DNA from: Wolfiporia cocos
Taxonomy: Eukaryota > Basidiomycota > Agaricomycetes > Polyporales > Phaeolaceae
Direction of reading: 5' to 3'
Length of the DNA stretch: 64,000 nucleotides
NCBI GenBank assembly: GCA_029448655.1
Contig: JACCLO010000007.1
Coordinates: 2,480,001 to 2,544,000, forward strand
Part shown: positions 62,531-64,000 of the stretch, in pieces
Numbering within the stretch: position 1 is the stretch's first letter
Layout: each line of letters starts with the position of its first letter
Made by a program: the position numbers and the translations under genes
The notes under the pieces: generated by a model
Told to the model about the DNA's origin: nothing
Databases searched by the model: none
What the model saw: only the letters and a program-made list of their open reading frames with translations

Positions 62531-62660
62531 AGAAGGGTTAACCTCATCACAAAATCTGTGACACCATAAGTGCTCCTCATCTCCATCTTGTGCAGCACCA
62601 GCAGTTCTCACTCCATTCAATCACCGGAAAAAGCAGCACCATCATGAGTCTCACTGCATT

Positions 62661-62830
62661 CAGTAGTGTAGATAATGTTTGTAATGTTACATCCAAATAA
62701 TCCTAATTGAAGACTACTAAACAGTGAGGATTTGAGGGTACAAGTACTGCTACAAGTTGTGGGAATTATTTAAAACTCCGCTTTTCCTCGGGCACATTGG
62801 ACCTCCATTAGTTGACTGCTTGGCATATCA
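62661..62830. other. Unassigned sequence after gene X
   Basis: AT-rich sequence without a recognisable gene or repeat. It may be the 3' flank of gene X. Confidence 0.35.
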
Positions 62831-63357
62831 CATCCTTAGGGATAAGGCTGTATAAGGGAAGGCTAGCTAGATAAACTGCATATTATCTAATAGATTGCCA
62901 TATCTAACATTTCACCACCTCATGCTTCATCTGTGCTTACTCTATTTGGTCAGACTTGGTCCAGACAATGATGACATGACCTATGTCATAGGATGGGTTA
63001 GGATTATGCATACAGTCAGCAGTATTGTGCAATTTGGCCCAAGCCTTGGGCATGGCTTGGTCTTAGGAGTTATATCATGTTCTGATGGGTATTTTTCTGC
63101 TGGCTACTCAGCATACAGTGCCATTACCAGCCCAATGCATGTGATATTTTCATGCTGTGGCTGTAGGTGCTCAGGACCATTACTGGTGCCCTGGGGTACA
63201 TGCATACATGTATATAAGGTGGCACTTGGAGGCATAGCAAGCTCAGTTATATTCACTTTGACTTACAGCCTAACAAGCCATCTGCTCTATACTCTCTTAC
63301 TTGTCATTGAAACCGCCTCAATCTCAAGTCAATTGGTGAGTATTAAACTTGTGTCAG
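62831..63357 (+). mobile_element. LTR 3' part
   Basis: It has a TATA-like catgtatataag near 63208 and ends ATTAAACTTGTGTCA at 63357. The 5' boundary was not found; the start given is approximate. A 172-codon frame through it is probably chance. Confidence 0.55.
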
Positions 63358-63453
63358 GGTGGGGCTTCTACTTCCAATCTTTGACAGGCATCAGGATCTC
63401 ATCAGCTGGATGAGTATTGGTATTGGTTCCAGATCAATCAGATATGATCCACA

Positions 63454-64000
63454 TGTCACAGAATGACCAGTAGGGGCTCTACGACACCCCTTACTATGGG
63501 TTTCAGGTTGCCACTCAGGCTGGGGCCGCCTGCGTCCCTCACTATCCTCCACATCCATCCCTTGATACCGTTACTAGACCACCTGACCCAGTAGATAGCC
63601 ACTCCAGGGTAGCACACGTTTCTTATACTCACATGACGATCACAGTAGTTACATTTAGTGTTACCTTAGTTGCCGTCAGCACTGCCTTGCACTGGTCTGT
63701 GCACAGGCCTCTACTTTAGCATGTACTTGGTAGTCTACATGCTCATGTATATTAGCTCAGGCAGATTGTCAGGATACACTATTTTCGTTCTCAAAACCCT
63801 TCGCCCTAAGCCCTAGTTCAACATTGTATGTGTGTGTAACCATCAAAACCACCTCGAGCACACCATGTGTAAGTATGTATTCCTCGACCCTAGAACCCGC
63901 TCAACCCTTTACCATCGAATCCATACATTACACATTACCCTAAACCCACAATATAGTCCTTAGTAATTACCCTGAGCCCTACAAGCTACGACCCAAGCCC
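63454..64000 (+). mobile_element. TRIM-family LTR start, probably running off the window
   Basis: It begins TGTCACAGAATG after ccaca and has the family order: accacctgac, cagtagtt, cacaggcc, ctttag, catgtatatta near 63743. After about 63800 the text (ccctaagccctag, accctaaaccc) no longer resembles the other LTRs, and no end was found. Confidence 0.5.

Larger units (their letters stand above)
39378..62563 (-). mobile_element. Outermost solo LTR (net about 500 bp) split over 23 kb
   Basis: Pieces are 39378-39533, 58999-59041, 59701 to about 59727, and 62285-62563. Together they give a normal minus-oriented LTR: start TGACATAGAAAC, hairpin ctgaggcataaggcctcag (near 59707), inverted TATA tatatacatg (62289-62300) and end AAATCTGTGACA. 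The flanks ctata (39373-39377) and ccata (62564-62568) differ by one C/T. Removing it rejoins the gene X frame. Confidence 0.78.
36946..62660 (+). pseudogene. Unknown gene (gene X) split by a 1.8-kb and a 23-kb insertion
   Basis: Coding pieces: 36946-37199; a short intron 37200-37240 (GTAATG...TTAG); 37241-37267; 39033-39377; and 62569 to about 62660. The frame continues across the junction left by the LTR at 37268-39027. It continues again across the junction left by 39378-62563, adding about 28 codons to a stop. A TAG near 37141 and a frameshift near 39180 break it. The predicted protein, about 270 residues, has an acidic start (LLDLLDEGNPDNDTY), a helical middle (QAEDNILWCLCRLLQLGATT) and a Ser/His-rich end (HRKKQHHHESH). 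I recognise no domain. It may be a host gene or part of a DNA transposon; the restored frame matters more than the identity. Confidence 0.5.

Noticed and set aside
62895..63413. 172-codon hydrophobic plus-strand frame
   Set aside because: It runs through an LTR promoter and its end at 63357, so it is most likely chance.
63775..64000. Telomere-like or subtelomeric repeat (accctaaaccc, ccctaagccctag)
   Set aside because: The motifs are isolated and degenerate, not tandem, and the window stops there.
1..64000. CRISPR arrays, rRNA genes, bacterial operons or phage genes
   Set aside because: None was seen. Introns, chromodomain gypsy elements and the Tnp2 gene mark this as fungal nuclear DNA.

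Overview
This window is a retrotransposon-rich stretch of a fungal nuclear genome, most likely an agaricomycete basidiomycete. The evidence is short GT-AG introns and very small exons in the two genes that look alive, a basidiomycete-type Tnp2 transposase, chromodomain Ty3/gypsy elements and an ALDH3-type fatty aldehyde dehydrogenase. The species cannot be fixed from sequence alone.

Almost everything else is mobile DNA. I find about forty LTR copies, mostly solo LTRs. They begin TGTCAC or TGACAC and end GTGACA or GTGTCA. By eye, 24 insertions have a perfect 5-bp target duplication and about nine more have one mismatch. Many sit inside one another. Taking out the insert and one duplication rejoins reading frames in Gag, Pol, Tnp2 and several unknown genes, which confirms the boundaries.

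Layout. 1-5519: a decayed plus-strand Ty3 element (Gag, protease and a dUTPase directly after the protease). 5711-7594: a young miniature retrotransposon (TRIM1). 8042-9949: nested and truncated LTRs. 10340-12492: a CACTA Tnp2 pseudogene, cut off by a minus-strand gypsy remnant (12493-17720). 18056-23268: LTRs inserted in unknown, decayed ORFs. 23261-23928: an intact five-exon gene for a 121-residue protein. 23998-26002: a foldback element and a repeat pair. 26007-36890: solo LTRs, including TRIM2 (32630-34510). 36946-62660: an unknown gene split by a 23-kb Russian-doll insertion.

That stack is the high point. An LTR (39378-62563) contains another LTR (39534-58993). The second LTR contains a 17-kb block (40258-57296) with matched hAT-type ends and an 8-bp duplication. 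The block carries a nearly complete host aldehyde dehydrogenase gene (52961-55428) and a structurally intact 10,000-bp gypsy element (42071-52070) with LTRs that look identical.

Four elements in the window (TRIM1, TRIM2, the intact gypsy and a small element at 59728-62284) share one replication signal. The bases next to the 5' LTR are an 11-12 base perfect complement of a site just downstream of that element's own TATA box, with a different sequence in each. This is the layout of Tf1-type self-priming. The intact gypsy also has an extra 5' ORF before gag and a dUTPase at the end of pol. The small element seems to carry only an ORF in that same 5' position.
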